A stretch of DNA of 64,000 nt from Podarcis raffonei (taxonomy: Eukaryota > Chordata > Lepidosauria > Squamata > Lacertidae): assembly GCF_027172205.1 (NCBI RefSeq), contig NC_070614.1, forward strand, positions 49,788,001-49,852,000, in the 5' to 3' direction. Numbering within the stretch: position 1 is the first letter of the stretch; each line of letters begins with the position of its first letter. The notes beneath the pieces are model-generated. The model ran no database searches and was not told the DNA's origin. It saw only the letters and a program-made list of their open reading frames with translations. The position numbers and the translations under genes were made by a program. Positions 54,401 through 63,679 of this stretch are shown here, piece after piece.

Positions 54401-57400
54401 CATTGCATGGATGAAGTTCGACAGTGACGGTGAGTTTGGATCCGAATGAGAGGAGCAGGGCGCAGCATGCTTGCTGTGTCACGAGAGGCAGTACGGTGCA
54501 GTGGTTAGCGTGCCGGAATTAGGGGACTCGCATTCAAATCTCTGCTCGCCTGCAAAGATCACTGAATGACGTTTGTCCAGTTTCACTGTCTCCCCCTCTC
54601 TCTGTGACTAACCCTACAACACAGGGTATGGATAAAAGTTAGGGGACTGGGAGCTGATATACCCTCTCCCGAGCTCCTTGAAGAGCGTGATAAAAATGGG
54701 AAAAAATAAATAAGCGTCATAAGGGTGAGAATGTGGCCCTTCAGGCATCGCTGTGTGGCCCTTGGAACTATCCCCAGGGCATACACACATCTCCTCAGGC
54801 TGACTGACAACACCTCTGGCTTCCAAGGTGATATTTACATCTGGCACTCTGCCTACTTTTGCCCCTGGCCCCGCCCACCATGGGCAGGTGGCCCTTGGGC
54901 AGTTGCTCAGAGGAGAATGTGGCCCCTCAGGTTGGAAAAGTACACAGAAAAGTTACTAACTCCAGGTTTTGGGGGATCAAATGGGCAAGGTACCCTCAGT
55001 GCACCATCCCTGAGTGGGCCTACTTCTTCCCCATCACTGTCATGGCTGCCCACATGGGTGCCTTGGCCACCTTCACACCCGACATTTAAAGTAGTTCAAG
55101 CCATCATGGCTTCTCCCCAAAGAATTATGGGAACTGTCGTTTTGCTAAGGGTGCTGAGAGGCTTCAGGAGGCCAATGTCACAAAGCTACAATGCCTAGAG
55201 TTCCCTGTCAGGACAGTTAAACCGCTCTGAGGGCAGCGCAAGCTGGTAAGAGGTGTGGCCTGCTGAGAGAGGGTGTGGCCTAAAGAGAAATCTTGAGGGC
55301 CAGGCAGATAGCCTAGTGGGTCCATATTTGGCCCCCGGGACTGAGGTACCGCCACCCTAATTTCCCAGGTAGTCTGTCGCTCATCCTGTCTGCAGATGAG
55401 GAGGTCAGATCACCCGACCTCCCCAGTCTTAAGATGGCTCAAAGGGGAATAATAATAACAACAATAATAATAATTTATTTATTATTTATACCCCACCCAT
55501 CTGGCTGGGTTTCCCCAGCCTCTCTAGGCGGCTTCCAACGGAATATTAAAATACAATAGTCTATTAAGCATTAAAAGCTTCCCTAAACAGGGCTGCCTTC
55601 AGATGTCTTCTAAAAGTCTGGTAGTTGTTTTTCTCTTTGACATCTGGTGGGAGGGCATTCCACAGGAAGGGCGCCACCACTGAGAAGGCCCTCTGCCTGG
55701 TTCCCTGTAACTTGGCTTCTCGCAGTGAGGGAACCGCCAGAAGGCCCTCGGCGCTGGACCTCAGTGTCCGAGCAGAACAATGGGGGTGGAGACGCTCCTT
55801 CAGGAATGGCGGATTTGGTGGGTGGAAAGAGAGAAGCTTGCGCAGAGACAGCGGCTCCTCGTGTGAAGGAGAGAAGGAAGCCTGGGGAAATAGAGGCTCA
55901 CGTGGGAAAGGCTGGCGGGAAGAGGCCCTGGGATCCGGAGCAGAATTTTCTGTGGCTCATTATTTTCTTCCCTCTCACGCGTAGGCCGCTTGCGGGCCAT
56001 CAACCCCGAGAACGGCTTTTTTGGGGTGGCGCCTGGCACGTCCACCAGAACCAACCCCAACGCCATGCACACCATCCAGCGGAACACCATTTTCACCAAC
56101 GTGGCCGAGACCAGCGAAGGGGGAGTCTACTGGGAGGGCATCGACCAGATGATCCCCGCAGGAGTGACCATCAGCACCTGGCAGGGCAAGCCTTGGAAAC
56201 CAGGCAAGGATGGGCGGCTTGTTTGCAAAGCATTCTGGGTAGTCACACAGAACAAAGCGGGGAGTGAGGCGCGCATAGGCCCCGGTAACCTGAACTTTTC
56301 CCTTCTCTTCCCGCCAAGGTGACGCGGGGCCGGCTGCCCACCCCAACTCACGCTTCTGTGCGCCAGCCCGCCAGTGCCCTATCATGGACCCGGACTGGGA
56401 GTCCCCCAAGGGGGTCCCTATCGATGCCATCATCTTTGGGGGCAGGAGACCTGCAGGTAAGCTCCCTGGCCTCCCGCTCCTCCTCCCAGACTCTGTGGGC
56501 ACCCACTGAGGGACCCTTCTCTTTGAGGGACCCCACCCACTAAACTGATTTCCCCCACAGGCGTGCCCCTGGTGTACGAAGCCTTCAACTGGCGCCACGG
56601 TGTCTTCGTGGGCAGTGCAATGAGATCGGAATCCACCGCAGCCGCTGAACACAAAGGTGAGGAATCTCTGGGGCTTGGTGGATCTGTTTTCTATGTAGAT
56701 CTGGTTGCATCTCAAGGGCTAAAGTCCAGGGAAGACCTGCCCACCCACCTTGGGTAATGGAACCAAGGCCATGGAGAGTACAGTGGTACCTCGGGTTACA
56801 TACGCTTCAGGTTACAGACTCCGCTAACCCAGAAATAGTACCTCGGGTTAAGAACTTTGCTTCAGGATGAGAACAGAAATCGTGTGGCGGCAGCGGGAGG
56901 CCCCATTAGCTAAAGTGGTGCTTCAGGTTAAGAACAGTTTCAGGTTAAGAACAGACCTCCGGAACGAATTAAGTACTTAACCCGAGGTACCACTGTACGT
57001 TTAAATGAAGGGTGGGGAGAATTTTTCAGCAAAAGGGAGACATTCCCACCCAGGCAGGATTCTGGGGCCTGCACACCAGTAGTTGGCAAGGCCAGAGGAG
57101 CAACAACTGAGAAGTGTACCTTTGTAGTGGCACCCTCCCTGTGGTACTGCCCTCCCGTCAGATGTCAGTGTAATTTTCGATGGACATCTGAAGGCAGCCC
57201 TGTTTCAGGAAGATTTTAATGTGTGGCTTTTTCTGCATTTTGGCTGGAAGCCGCTCAGAGTGGCTGGGGCAACCCATTCCAGGCGGGCAGGGTGTAAGAA
57301 ACAAATTATTAGGATTATTATGGGGAGAGTCTGAGGGCCAGATAGAGAGGCCTGAATATTCCCAAGTCCTGCTTTAAAACTTTGCAATTGGTGGAGCCAG

Positions 57401-59296
57401 AGACAGGCAGACTGGCAGCAGTGGGGCAATGATAAGCGCATGGTCCGAGTCTAAACCGAAAGGTGAGGTATCAGAGCACAGGCTGAGCTCCAGGTACAAG
57501 GCAAAGACAGCAAGCAGGTAGCCTAAAACAGGTGTAGCCAATCTGCCAGATGTTCCTGCATCACAGCTCCCATCACCCCTGACCATTGGCCACGCAGATG
57601 GGAGTTTCAGTCCACAATATCAGCAGGGCACATGGATGACCCCTAGGCTTGAGCATTGCTCTGGAGCTGAGAGATACTTATTCTTTTTTTATTCATATAC
57701 AGTGGTACCTCGGGTTACATACGCCTCAGGTTACATACACTTCAGGTTACAGACTCTGCTAACCCAGAAATAGTGCTTCAGGTTAAGAACTTTGCTTCAG
57801 GATGAGAACAGAAATCGTGCTCCGGCGGTGCAGCAGCAGCAGGAGGCCCCATTAGCTAAAGTGGTGCTTCAGGTTAAGAACAGTTTCAGGTTAAGAACAG
57901 ACCTCTGGAATGAATTAAGTACTTAACCCAAGGTACCACTGTATTCAACTTGTATACCGCTTTTCCGTAGAAATATACCCTGGGGTAGTTCACAACGCAA
58001 CAAAAACGTAGCAACATTCGAGCGCCAGATGGTTTCAGAATGACAATCCAAATAATTCATTGAGTACAATTAATATCAAATATAACAAGCATTTTCAGTG
58101 CCATCAATTACAGTGGTATCTTGGGTATCTTGGTTTTCGAATGTAATCCGTTCCGGAAGACCGTTTGACCTCTGAAACATTTGAGGCGCAAAGTGCGGCC
58201 TGCAAATTCAATGGAGAAAATTGAAAGAAAGCTCAGCGGAAGCCGTTCGACTTCCGAGGCGTGTTCGAAAACGGAAGCATTTATTTCCGGATTTTTGGCG
58301 TTTGGGTTCCAAATCATTCGTCAACAGAGACGTTCGAAAACTGAGGTACCACTGTATTATTAACAATAATAAAACCAGCAGCCGTCTATTATGAAGGAGC
58401 AGCGAGATATGTACCCTGAGGAGTAAAATACCCGTATTTTTCGCTCTGTAAGATGTACCAGACCACAAGACGCACCTAGTTTTTGGAGGAGGAAAACAAG
58501 AAAAAAAATATTCTGAATCTCAGAAGCCAGAACAGCAAGAGGGATCGCTGCGCAGTGATAGCTGCATAGCTGCATTCATTCCATAAGACGCACACACATT
58601 TCCCCTTACTTTTTAGGAGGGAAAAAGTGAGTCTTATAGAGCGAAAAATACGGTACTTACATCGTAGGAGCCTACACAACACAAAACACTGTTGCTGTAT
58701 GTAGGTTTTGTTTTATTTGCTTTTTGTTTTTTTTTCCTTTACTTCAGAGACAGCTTTATGAAGCTTAGTTTAACCTGAGGCTTATGCCCACTTGTTTAAG
58801 GTATCCTATCCCTGCTCCCCTCCCTCCCCAAATCGTTTCAGGCAAGGTCATCATGCACGACCCCTTCGCCATGCGCCCGTTCTTCGGCTACAACTTTGGC
58901 CGCTATCTGGAGCACTGGCTGAGCATGGAGGGCCGTAAGGGAGTCCGCCTTCCCAAGATCTTCCATGTCAACTGGTTCCGGAAGGATGCGGCCGGGAACT
59001 TCTTGTGGCCGGGCTTCGGGGAGAACTCCCGTGTCCTCGACTGGATCTTCCGCCGCGTCGACGGAGAGGAGAGCGCCAAGGAGACGCCCATTGGCTACAT
59101 CCCCAAAGATGGCGCCTTAGACCTGACAGGCCTCAGCAAGGTGAACTACCAGGAGCTTTTCTCACTGCCCAAGGAATTCTGGGAACAAGAAGTGAGGGAA
59201 GTGAGGCAGTACCTGACGGAACAAGTGAACGAGGACCTGCCCAAGGAAGTGATGAAGGAACTGGAAGCCTTGGAAGCCCGGGTGAAGAAGATGTGA
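42304..59296 (+). CDS. PCK2: PCK2, mitochondrial phosphoenolpyruvate carboxykinase (GTP)
   Basis: Matrix enzyme that makes PEP, GDP and CO2 from oxaloacetate and GTP (gluconeogenesis, cataplerosis). I read ten coding exons: 42304-42332, 47670-47915, 48126-48310, 49130-49333, 51497-51684, 54267-54429, 55985-56203, 56319-56456, 56561-56656, 58842-59296. They total 1923 nt, i.e. 640 aa plus stop, equal to the human protein. Every junction keeps frame. Residues 1 to ~30 ([10 protein letters not shown], then Arg-rich, no acidic residue) form a mitochondrial presequence, separating it from cytosolic PCK1. Catalytic parts by human numbering: K261/K262 and H282 (metal and substrate), P-loop with reactive C306 (FPSACGKTN, 302-310), D328/D329, R423 in NSRFC. 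All introns are GT-AG except intron 7, which uses a GC donor (CAG|GCAAGG). A SINE lies next to the exon 6 acceptor and a (CT)n tract before exon 2. Intact. Confidence 0.98.
43850..44040 (+). repeat. MIR-like fragments (PCK2 intron 1)
   Basis: 'ggccttgggtcagtcacatt' and 'ttcacctgtaaaatgggagc' are MIR core motifs. A second scrap 'ccattttacagatggaaaac' lies at about 44262-44285. Confidence 0.55.
44640..45020. promoter_or_regulatory. GC-rich block in PCK2 intron 1 with a palindromic GRE
   Basis: A repeat-free, GC-rich stretch about 2.4 kb into intron 1. At 44726-44742 lies GGGAACAACATGTTCCC, an exact 17-bp inverted repeat (arms GGGAACA / TGTTCCC, spacer 3) that fits the glucocorticoid/androgen receptor element RGnACAnnnTGTnCY. 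An intronic enhancer or alternative promoter is possible; unproven. Confidence 0.4.
45061..45215. repeat. hAT-like foldback element (PCK2 intron 1)
   Basis: 'ttggactacaactcccatga' and 'tgatgggaattgtagtctcc' are the arms around 'taccagtggtcaggga'. Confidence 0.7.
45232..45345. mobile_element. Short hAT-type MITE inserted in a CR1 tail
   Basis: Terminal inverted repeats CATAGCTGTCAAC / GTTGACAGCTATG; 8-bp target duplication GGCGGAAG / GGTGGAAG (7 of 8) at 45224-45231 and 45346-45353. The flanks rejoin as an antisense CR1 3' end, which continues to about 45470 ('gggtcatctagtccaacccg'). Confidence 0.8.
46294..46508. mobile_element. Tigger/pogo-like MITE (PCK2 intron 1)
   Basis: CAGTGGTACCTCGGGTTACA ... 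TAACCCGAGGTACCACTG, perfect terminal repeats with flanking TA. Confidence 0.9.
46885..47245 (-). mobile_element. Non-LTR retrotransposon 3' end, clade uncertain
   Basis: The minus strand encodes [31 protein letters not shown] (about 47230-47140), a C-terminal motif of some L2/CR1-group LINEs. It is followed by an AT-rich 3' UTR ending 'aatgacaataaatttatctt'. In PCK2 intron 1. Confidence 0.55.
47580..47652 (+). repeat. (CT)n microsatellite next to the PCK2 exon 2 acceptor
   Basis: About 36 CT units with one interruption. It ends 17 bases before the exon 2 start, so it serves as, or merges with, the polypyrimidine tract (ctctgtgcgtgtgtttcttgcag is the final stretch, in part). Confidence 0.95.
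48378..48700 (-). mobile_element. L2 LINE 3' end (PCK2 intron 3)
   Basis: An AAT microsatellite (48380-48425), the antisense L2 3' UTR (ccagccactctgggaggctc) and the coding end (cttctaaaagctg, ttccctgtaacctcgcttct). Confidence 0.85.
48880..49110 (-). mobile_element. L1-like LINE fragment (PCK2 intron 3)
   Basis: The minus strand reads, with some decay, [20 protein letters not shown] and [10 protein letters not shown], an L1 ORF2 C-terminus of a different subfamily from the 28-kb copy. It ends 20 bp before exon 4. Confidence 0.6.
49586..49848. mobile_element. MITE of the 'cgtatttttcg' family (PCK2 intron 4)
   Basis: The ends 'taccgtattttttgctctat' and 'tatagaacgaaaaatacagta' (last 20 shown in part) surround a long inner hairpin at about 49688-49757. 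Confidence 0.8.
49945..50345 (-). mobile_element. LINE 3' end, L1-like (PCK2 intron 4)
   Basis: The T/A-rich antisense tail starts near 49950. Minus-strand coding remnants ([20 protein letters not shown], about 50355-50290) resemble an L1-type ORF2 terminus. Confidence 0.5.
50410..51240 (-). mobile_element. Foldback elements interrupted by an RTE-BovB fragment (PCK2 intron 4)
   Basis: Foldback-family sequence (50440-50790) leads into a BovB 3' fragment (50804-51180) whose minus frame encodes [20 protein letters not shown] through [20 protein letters not shown] occurs on both sides (about 50791-50802 and 51211-51222), a likely target duplication inside the foldback element. The left junction is nearly the same as at 38800. 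Confidence 0.8.
51270..51400. repeat. LINE 3'-UTR scrap with (ATT)n (PCK2 intron 4)
   Basis: 'attattattaaatttgtata' and 'cagggcggttcatggcgtaa' resemble a LINE 3' UTR also seen at 13566 and 57950. It ends about 100 bp before exon 5. Confidence 0.5.
52504..53371. mobile_element. hAT-type composite element carrying CpG-rich DNA (PCK2 intron 5)
   Basis: Ends CAGTGGCGTAGCATGGG (52504-52520) and CCCACGCTACGCCACTG (53355-53371) are inverted repeats (16 of 17). A perfect 8-bp target duplication CCTGGCGC lies at 52496-52503 and 53372-53379, the hallmark of hAT. A second left end (CAGTGGCGTAGCGTGGG) starts at 53218. So 53218-53371 is a complete short MITE, while the outer left end plus ~75 bp of MITE sequence lies ~640 bp away. 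The filling (about 52580-53217) is very GC- and CpG-rich with proline/arginine-type open frames and no transposase. Confidence 0.82.
53885..54234 (-). repeat. Squamate tRNA-derived SINE beside PCK2 exon 6
   Basis: Full-length antisense copy with a 7-bp duplication ACATTTA (53878-53884 and 54235-54241). Its right edge lies 32 bp before exon 6, so the right duplication copy is just upstream of the branch-point region. Confidence 0.9.
54486..54715 (+). repeat. MIR-type CORE-SINE (PCK2 intron 6)
   Basis: Head 'ggcagtacggtgcagtggtt', 'gactcgcattcaaatctctg' and tail 'cctacaacacagggtatgga'. Confidence 0.7.
55446..55810 (-). mobile_element. L2 LINE 3' end (PCK2 intron 6)
   Basis: An AAT/AAC microsatellite, the antisense L2 3' UTR (ggtttccccagcctctctag) and the coding end (gggagggcattccacaggaa; ctggttccctgtaacttggc). 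It ends near 55810, about 175 bp before exon 7. Confidence 0.88.
56781..56995. mobile_element. Tigger/pogo-like MITE (PCK2 intron 9)
   Basis: Perfect terminal repeats CAGTGGTACCTCGGGTTA / TAACCCGAGGTACCACTG with flanking TA. Very like the 46294 copy. Confidence 0.9.
57095..57322 (+). mobile_element. L2 LINE 3' end (PCK2 intron 9)
   Basis: 'ggacatctgaaggcagccct' and 'gaagccgctcagagtggctg' with a short ATT tail. Confidence 0.75.
57520..57650. repeat. hAT-like foldback element (PCK2 intron 9)
   Basis: 'catcacagctcccatcaccc' and 'gatgggagtttcagtccaca' are the arms. Confidence 0.6.
57700..57941. mobile_element. Tigger/pogo-like MITE (PCK2 intron 9)
   Basis: CAGTGGTACCTCGGGTTACA ... CCCAAGGTACCACTG with flanking TA. 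A short internal duplication ('cttcaggttaca'/'cctcaggttaca') makes it longer than the 56781 copy. Confidence 0.88.
58111..58354. mobile_element. Tigger/pogo-like MITE, 'ggttttcgaa' subfamily (PCK2 intron 9)
   Basis: 'cagtggtatcttgggtatct' at the left, 'aaactgaggtaccactg' at the right, flanking TA. Closest to the 37649 and 23042 copies. Confidence 0.85.
58429..58655. mobile_element. MITE of the 'cgtatttttcg' family (PCK2 intron 9)
   Basis: 'cccgtatttttcgctctgta' and 'cttatagagcgaaaaatacg' ends, with part of the inner hairpin missing. It ends about 185 bp before exon 10. Confidence 0.8.
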
Positions 59297-60110
59297 GGCA
59301 CCTGGAAAGGGAACACATCTGCTCTCCGGAAAAAAAGAGACCAAAGACACACACCCTGCACCTCCTGTGGGAGATGGAGATGACAGGGAGCTTGTTTACA
59401 AAATGTCCCTTCCCCACTTCTTTCCAGCTACGCCTCTCTGGCCATTCAGGAGACGGCCATCTTGTTTCCTTGGCCATGAGGCGGCCATCTTGCCTCCTGG
59501 GCAACATGAGCCGCGCATACTGCTTTCTTTATTTTCTTGATCTGCTTTGCTTCCCCTTTCCTGTGCCGCTATCCTCCTCTGGTTGTAGGTTGGAAGTGAC
59601 CCGCCGTCTTGTTCCACCAGCTGCCCGTTGGTTCTCGTTTGGGTCTACGTTCCGTGTCTGTGTGCCATCTTTGTTCTCGAGTGGCTCTTCACCTTTCATA
59701 GAATGCCTTTCCCTCCTTCTAGAGAAACACTTTTACGTTGCAAAAAAAGATGACGGAAAGCCTTTTGGGGAAAGGGACACCCCAGGCTAGCTTGCGGCAT
59801 GTCCTCAAACCTTAACTTGCTGCCTCTAACGCAGCTTTGGGTTACGGATGTGGAACCAGTTGTTCGCCAGCCAGGTGGCTGTACTGCCAATAGGTCTTCA
59901 AAGGAGAAGTCATTTCTTTAACACCGAGAAGCTTTTGCCCCTTCAAATTTTGCTGGACTACAACTCCCATCATCCCTAGCCATTGGTCACACCGGCTGCG
60001 GCTTATGGGGGTTGGAGTCCTGCAATGTCTGAAGTGGCTCCCCTTTCGCCACCCCTGCCTTAGTAGAACCTCAGGACCAGCCTTCCTATATGGTAGCTCT
60101 AACTGAATCA
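59297..60110 (+). other. PCK2: PCK2 3' UTR and downstream flank
   Basis: Unique sequence directly follows the stop codon to about 59940, then a hAT-like foldback fragment (59945-60060). I find no clear AATAAA within the first kilobase, so the end of the transcript cannot be placed. Confidence 0.45.
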
Positions 60111-60112
60111 TA

Positions 60113-60205
60113 GAACTGTAGGGACCCCAAGGGTCATCTAGTCCAACCCCCCGCAATGCAGCAGTCCCAGCTCAAAATCCCTGACAGATCGCCATCCAAA
60201 CTACT
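60113..60205 (-). mobile_element. CR1 LINE 3' end scrap
   Basis: 'aatcatagaactgtagggac' and 'gggtcatctagtccaacccc' are the complement of the CR1 3' terminus. Confidence 0.75.
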
Positions 60206-63200
60206 TAGAAGCTACCAGTGAGGGACCTGAACAAGTAAGTGCTAATCCTTCGCTTCTAGGCCATTGCTGACACCATCTGGAACACGACGGAGGCCACATT
60301 CATGAATTTGCCTAGCCTCTCCTCCTATTTCTTTCGGTTGATAAACAAACTTACGATGCTGCCTTAGTCTGACCCATTAGCCTTATCTTATCCACCGACA
60401 GTTAGTTGCTCTCGAGAGCCCTTGGAGAAAAGCCTTTGCTGATCAGCGAGGGATGCCAGGATTCATCCTGGGACCTCTTAGCACACATGCCACCGAGCTT
60501 ACGTGGCTCCTATGAATGTACTACGCTCCCTCGGGAATCCGTTCCGCAATCTTTTTAGCTGGCGTGAGGTTTCATGCCAACGCCCGCCCTTCCTTCCAAA
60601 AACCCCTTGGCTGTTTAAACCCACGTTTCCCCCCTCTTCCGGACCTCCTTTACATTGGCTTACTTGAACATGACACACAAGGGACCAATCTCACGAGGCC
60701 CATAAGAGATTGTAGGGCATTTGACAACATCATACTTTAACCACCCAATATGTGATGCTTCCCGCTGGATTTATGGTTTGTAAATCAGGAAATGGGGAAG
60801 AAGGTTTCGACGGTTCTTCCGCGCTGGAGAGCAAATTTTTGCACTTCAAATGTCCACAAGAATGTAAGGAGAGCCTGCTGGATCACGCCAGTGGCTGATC
60901 TCCTCCAGCATCCTGTTCTCACAGCAGCCAATCAGATGGCCCTGTGGTGGGTGGGATCCACAAACAGGAGTACCCTCCCCTCCTCTGGGTTTTTTTTTTT
61001 TTTTTTTTGAGCCCAGGACGCCAATTGCTGTTTCGGTTCCAAGTTTACCAGAGTTGTACTTTGTACAATCAGCCTCTGATCCCCACACTTATCTAGCTTC
61101 AAACCTGCAAATGGGGTGTATGACGCGGAATGCGACTAAACCATCAAGCTCATTGCCAAAACCATAATTTTGTTGCCTGCCTTTGAAATCTCATAAGTGA
61201 AGCGGGCAACACCCATTTGAAGCTTGAATCCTCTCTCTGTGTGTTCTGGGGGCTGCGATGTCAGAACGTTTCACGGCATGATGGCAACTCGGCCCAGTCC
61301 ATTTTCTGAAAGCCCACAAGCCTTATTACTCAATCTCCACCATCATCTCCAGCACAGCAACCGTTCCATACCAAAAAATGGTTCTACCCAACTTCAGATT
61401 TGCTCGTTCCCCAGAAAGTAGTTGTCTGCCAAGTAGGTGTGGGACAATTAAATTCCCGAGCAAACAAGTCAGCCTTCTCCAGAAGACTTATACTGTACGT
61501 CCATGTTGGCTTTTGGGTAAATTAACAACTCAGAGTCAAACTTTATAGTTCACCCACCCATCAGACACCAGCCAGAGAGAGTTCTGGTCCTGGATTGGGG
61601 AGACGATGAATCGAATCTTTCCTCCATTACGTTGCTCATGCCAGAGCCTTGGATAAAACTACTCTCAGCCTCACCTACCCCGCAGGATTGTTTAGGACAC
61701 GTGAGATAAGAACAGCATCCTTTGTGGGCTAAAATATGCTACTCAAGTTAAACTTGTTGCCCGCCTTTGGTTTTATATTTGGTCAAGGTTTCGGTTCCCC
61801 ATGGCCATAACTCCACCATCGACCTTCTTCAGAATTCAGCTAGGACACTGTTTACCTAACTTGCTCTGTCTGTCTCAACATTCAATTGCTAACATTCCCC
61901 ACCGGAGCATTTAGAATTACTGTGAACATTGAGTGACATCACAGCAGTGCAGCCAATAGCTAGAGGAGGTTTTTGCACGCAACAAGGCAGCTTTTCGCCT
62001 ATTACACATATTGGGATGTCTGATGAGTTACATGACGTGAGTCCTTGCTCACCAAACAGCCATGTGAGTCTGTTACAGCAAATAATTCCGCCTGCTGGTT
62101 ATCAGATATGGTGGGTTGTTGTTGTTGTTTTAACTGGTGCTCAGTGTTATAGTTTTAATTTCCCCCCTCTTCTTTACATTCCTATATGTGGGTTACAGTT
62201 GGTAGAATCACCCCCTCTGTTCTGAATACACTTTGCCTACATTTCAGGGAATTAACATGTGCAAATGATTAATGGGGTTTTATATTTCTTCCCCTCCATC
62301 CCTGGTAGAAGTGACAGTTTTTCAGGGGGGTGTTGGGGAAAGTGAGCAAGGAGGGCAGAAAAGAAGGAAAATTAGGTATGGCTACACTTTTACTGGTGGA
62401 ATTTCAACCAGAAGTGAGGCAGCAACTGGAAAGAAACTTGGAGTGTGAGCTCGCTATTTGACTGCAGCTTAATTTTTTATTTTTTAACACACACCCAATC
62501 AAATCAAATGCACATTATTCTGTTAATAACAAACATGAATGAGAATAAAAATATCAACAAATAAATGGAAGTGAGCATTTTAAATCAATGGCCTGTGCAA
62601 GGTCCCATGTTAACGGAGAATATTCAGTAGGTTGGTGTGTATCTATGTACGATGAATTTTCAAAGTGTGTTGCAGACACGTCCACAACACCAACATCAAA
62701 CCAGTATGAAATGCTGAGTTGGTAGCTGCAGTATTATTGACGTGGCACAGAACACGTCAGGCACACTTTTATAATTAAACAAAATTAACAACACATTATT
62801 CTAAAATATAAGGCACGACAGGGTGAACACTATACTTCAGCTTCTTAAAAGACTTATATTTTCTGCAGTAAGGTTACTGTATCTTTAAATGACAATTGCA
62901 GAGGTTTACATAAGGCCGGCTGATAAAACTTGGTTCCTAGCCCTGTTTAACTTGCAAGCCAATTTCCCTTGGGCCGTGGGTGGGGTACAAATAAATTATG
63001 ATGATGATGATGTTAGCCTCAATCCATATCGATCCTGCAGTATCTTGAGAAATACTTGTTTGACGCGCTGTCCCTCAAACCGGGTCACATCCAATTGAGA
63101 ACGAACGCTGTGTTCACTTTGCAGGTAAGCGGAGGTGTGTACATCCGAGGCAGCTGCTGAGCATGCCCAGAATGAATTTCATATCCAGTGTGCAAGGCAG

Positions 63201-63650
63201 TGTACAAATGAGAGTCAACCTTGCTGTGTTTTAAGCTGCTGCCATGTACACAGCCATAGTCTGAATACAGCACCATCAGTATTTGTGGTGCTTTAAGGAG
63301 CACAAGAGGGCAAGGTCCCTGCCCTGAAGAGCTTACAATTTAAAAGTTGAGATAGGGGGCCAATATATGAAGGGAACAGGGAAGGAAGTAGCCAATGGCT
63401 GGGGCACGGAGTGGTAGGGTTTTTAGCTGAAAGCGTCACTAGGCTTGTGCACAGAGTTTGGCAGGATTCCAAAGGAGTTAGAGCATTCACACGTGCAGGT
63501 AACGCGTGAATACGTTTTGTGGGTCAAGAGATACTTAAGGCGCACAAGAGGAGCAGCACATTTTGCATGAGGGCAGGGCAACAAAAGGCTCTGATTAAAG
63601 ACGGGGGTAGCCGGTCTACAAACCGAAGCTATTTGATTTTGAAACACCTG
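60206..63650. other. PCK2-downstream intergenic DNA, few features
   Basis: No gene is recognised. It contains a dispersed-repeat copy at 60865-60975 (gcctgctggatcacgccagt ... ccagcatcctgttctcacag), a poly-T at 60990-61008, a MIR-like tail near 61670-61740, an L2-like tail with (ATG)n at 62960-63018 and AT-rich DNA at 62450-62880. Otherwise low in repeats compared with the rest of the window. Confidence 0.5.
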
Positions 63651-63679
63651 TGTTTACACTATAGAACTCGTAACCTGCC

